From VRUE01 sp047519745 (GTDB taxonomy: Bacteria > Actinomycetota > Thermoleophilia > Solirubrobacterales > 70-9): a stretch of DNA of 6,707 nucleotides. The position numbers were made by a program, and so were the translations under genes. The notes under the pieces are model-generated. The model made no database searches, was not told the DNA's origin, and saw nothing but the letters and a program-made list of their open reading frames with translations. Shown piece by piece: positions 5,866-6,707 of this stretch (within the stretch, counting starts at the first letter, position 1; every line of letters begins with the position of its first letter). Where the stretch lies: positions 1-6,707 of the forward strand of contig JAPVSJ010000065.1 in assembly GCA_047519745.1 (NCBI GenBank), given 5' to 3'.

Positions 5866-5933
5866 GGGACCATCGGGAGTCCCTTCCCAGGAACTCCCGC
5901 GAAGCGGCCTGGGAAGGGACTCCCGACGGTCCC
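5866..5933. terminator. very long inverted repeat between convergent dipZ and acyl-CoA dehydrogenase genes
   Basis: Arms 5866-5891 and 5908-5933 are reverse complements at 25 of 26 positions. The 16-bp centre can form a further CCGC/GCGG stem (5897-5900 with 5904-5907) capped by GAA, leaving a 5-nt bulge at 5892-5896. The single mismatch (A5872/C5927) becomes a U-G wobble in the minus-strand transcript. The repeat starts 4 bp after the dipZ stop and lies 11 bp beyond the dehydrogenase stop, so it is placed to end both transcripts. No T-run follows on either side, as in U-tail-less actinobacterial terminators. Its length is unusual for a plain terminator, so a dispersed palindromic element is an alternative. 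Confidence 0.75.
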
Positions 5934-5944
5934 CCTCGCCAGAC

Positions 5945-6706
5945 TCAGCAGCCGAGCTGGCGGGCGATGACCATCTGCTGGACCTCGTCGGTGCCCTCGC
6001 CGATCGTGAGGATCTTGGCGTCGCGGTAGAAGCGGCAGACCGGGTACTCCTCGATGTAGCCGTAGCCGCCGTGGATCTGCACGGCCTCCTCGGTGGCGCG
6101 CACGGCGAGGCGGCCGGTGATCAGCTTCGCCTGGGCGGCGGTCAGCGTGAACGACTTGCCGGCGTCCTTCTCCAGGGCGGCACGCCAGGTGAGCAGGCGG
6201 GCGGCCTCGATCTGGGCCGAGAGGTCGGCGATCTTGGCCTGGATCGACTGGAACTTGGAGATCGCCTGGCCGAAGGCCTGGCGCTCCTTGGCGTAGGCGA
6301 TCGCCTCGTCGAGGGCGCCCCGGGCGAGGCCGACTCCCATCGCGGCGACGCCGATCCGGCCGCCGTCGAGGATGTGGAGGAAGTTCTTGAAGCCGTCGCC
6401 GCGGCGGCCGAGCAGGCTGGTCGCGGGGACCCGGCAGTCCTCGAAGCTGAGCGGCCGCGTGTCCGAGGCGTTCCAGCCCATCTTGCGGTAGGGCTCGCCG
6501 GCCTCGTAGCCGGGCGTCCCGGTCGGCACGATCAGGTTCGAGATCTCCTTGCGCCCGTTCGCCTCGCCGGTGACCGCGGTGATCGAGACGCAGCCGGAGA
6601 TGTCCGTCCCCGAGTTGGTGATGAACTGCTTCGCTCCGTTGACGACCCATTCCCCGTCCTCGAGCTTCGCCGTCGTCCGCACGTTCCCCGCATCCGACCC
6701 CGCCTC
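5945..6706 (-). CDS. acyl-CoA dehydrogenase, C-terminal two-thirds (5' end missing)
   Basis: An FAD-dependent acyl-CoA dehydrogenase that introduces the alpha-beta double bond in acyl-CoA thioesters and passes electrons to ETF. The frame is open to the right edge (EAGSDAGN...), and its stop TGA is at 5947-5945. There are 253 visible residues of a usual 380 or so; the missing part is the N-terminal helical domain. The middle beta-domain is visible with EAGSD, VNGAKQFITNSG and MGWNASDTRPLSFEDCRVP. The C-terminal helical domain carries KERQAFGQAISKFQ and the QIHGGYGYIEEYPVCRFYRDAKILTIGEGTDEVQ block. E237 (visible numbering, in GEGT) is at the catalytic-base position known from short- and medium-chain enzymes. 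Substrate chain length or branching cannot be read from this. It may serve the same acyl-CoA catabolism as MeaB, but it is on the opposite strand and separated by dipZ. Confidence 0.95.
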   Translation of the reverse strand, partial: EAGSDAGNVRTTAKLEDGEWVVNGAKQFITNSGTDISGCVSITAVTGEANGRKEISNLIVPTGTPGYEAGEPYRKMGWNASDTRPLSFEDCRVPATSLLGRRGDGFKNFLHILDGGRIGVAAMGVGLARGALDEAIAYAKERQAFGQAISKFQSIQAKIADLSAQIEAARLLTWRAALEKDAGKSFTLTAAQAKLITGRLAVRATEEAVQIHGGYGYIEEYPVCRFYRDAKILTIGEGTDEVQQMVIARQLGC

Positions 6707-6707
6707 C

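Noticed and set aside
5862..5944. Small gene between dipZ and the acyl-CoA dehydrogenase
   Set aside because: The 83 bp are almost entirely taken up by the inverted repeat, with no start codon and ribosome-binding site combination.
5007..6650. Long open frame on the minus strand (547 codons) running under dipZ, the hairpin and the acyl-CoA dehydrogenase
   Set aside because: It is antisense to dipZ and out of frame with the clear dehydrogenase reading. Its product is Arg/Gly/Asp-rich with no recognisable domain, typical of shadow frames in G+C-rich DNA.
1..6707. CRISPR array, tRNA/rRNA gene, insertion sequence or attachment site
   Set aside because: No regularly spaced repeats, cloverleaf sequence, transposase or integrase reading, or flanking direct repeats were seen.

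Overview
The window is G+C-rich, densely packed bacterial chromosome. Its protein families and composition point to Actinomycetota, and the alanine/arginine/glutamate-rich style resembles Thermoleophilia (Solirubrobacterales); that placement is inference, since no phylogenetic marker is present. There are eight protein-coding genes, the first and last cut by the window edges. No RNA gene, CRISPR array, insertion sequence or prophage gene was seen.

Layout. (1) 2-820, +: C-terminal two-thirds of a GT4 glycosyltransferase resembling mycobacterial Rv3032, an alpha-1,4-glucan synthase. A GC-rich hairpin follows its stop. (2) 817-1095, -: a small XRE-type regulator that overlaps the glycosyltransferase tail-to-tail by 4 bp. 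(3) 1096-1258: a divergent intergenic region, unusually AT-rich in its right half, with a perfect 10-bp inverted repeat and weaker palindromes. (4) 1259-1926, +: a type II toxin-antitoxin pair, VapB then VapC, joined by a TAGTG stop/start overlap. (5) 1955-2623, -: a left-handed beta-helix acyltransferase. (6) 2641-3615, +: the MeaB/ArgK G-protein chaperone, starting 17 bp from the acyltransferase start and perhaps leaderless. (7) 3608-4006, +: a PRC-barrel protein overlapping meaB by 8 bp. (8) 4101-5861, +: a full-length DipZ-type three-domain thiol-disulfide protein. (9) 5945-6706, -: C-terminal two-thirds of an acyl-CoA dehydrogenase, convergent with dipZ. A 26-bp-arm inverted repeat fills the space between them.

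How the genes relate. MeaB and the acyl-CoA dehydrogenase both suit acyl-CoA/propionyl-CoA catabolism, but they are not one transcription unit. The GT4 enzyme (storage glucan) and the acyltransferase (surface or small-molecule acylation) look like unlinked housekeeping or envelope genes. The XRE gene, the AT-rich divergent control region and vapBC form the only accessory-looking island. The least explained items are the operator-like array between XRE and vapBC, the coupled MeaB-PRC pair, and the long hairpin at 5866-5933, which may be more than a terminator.
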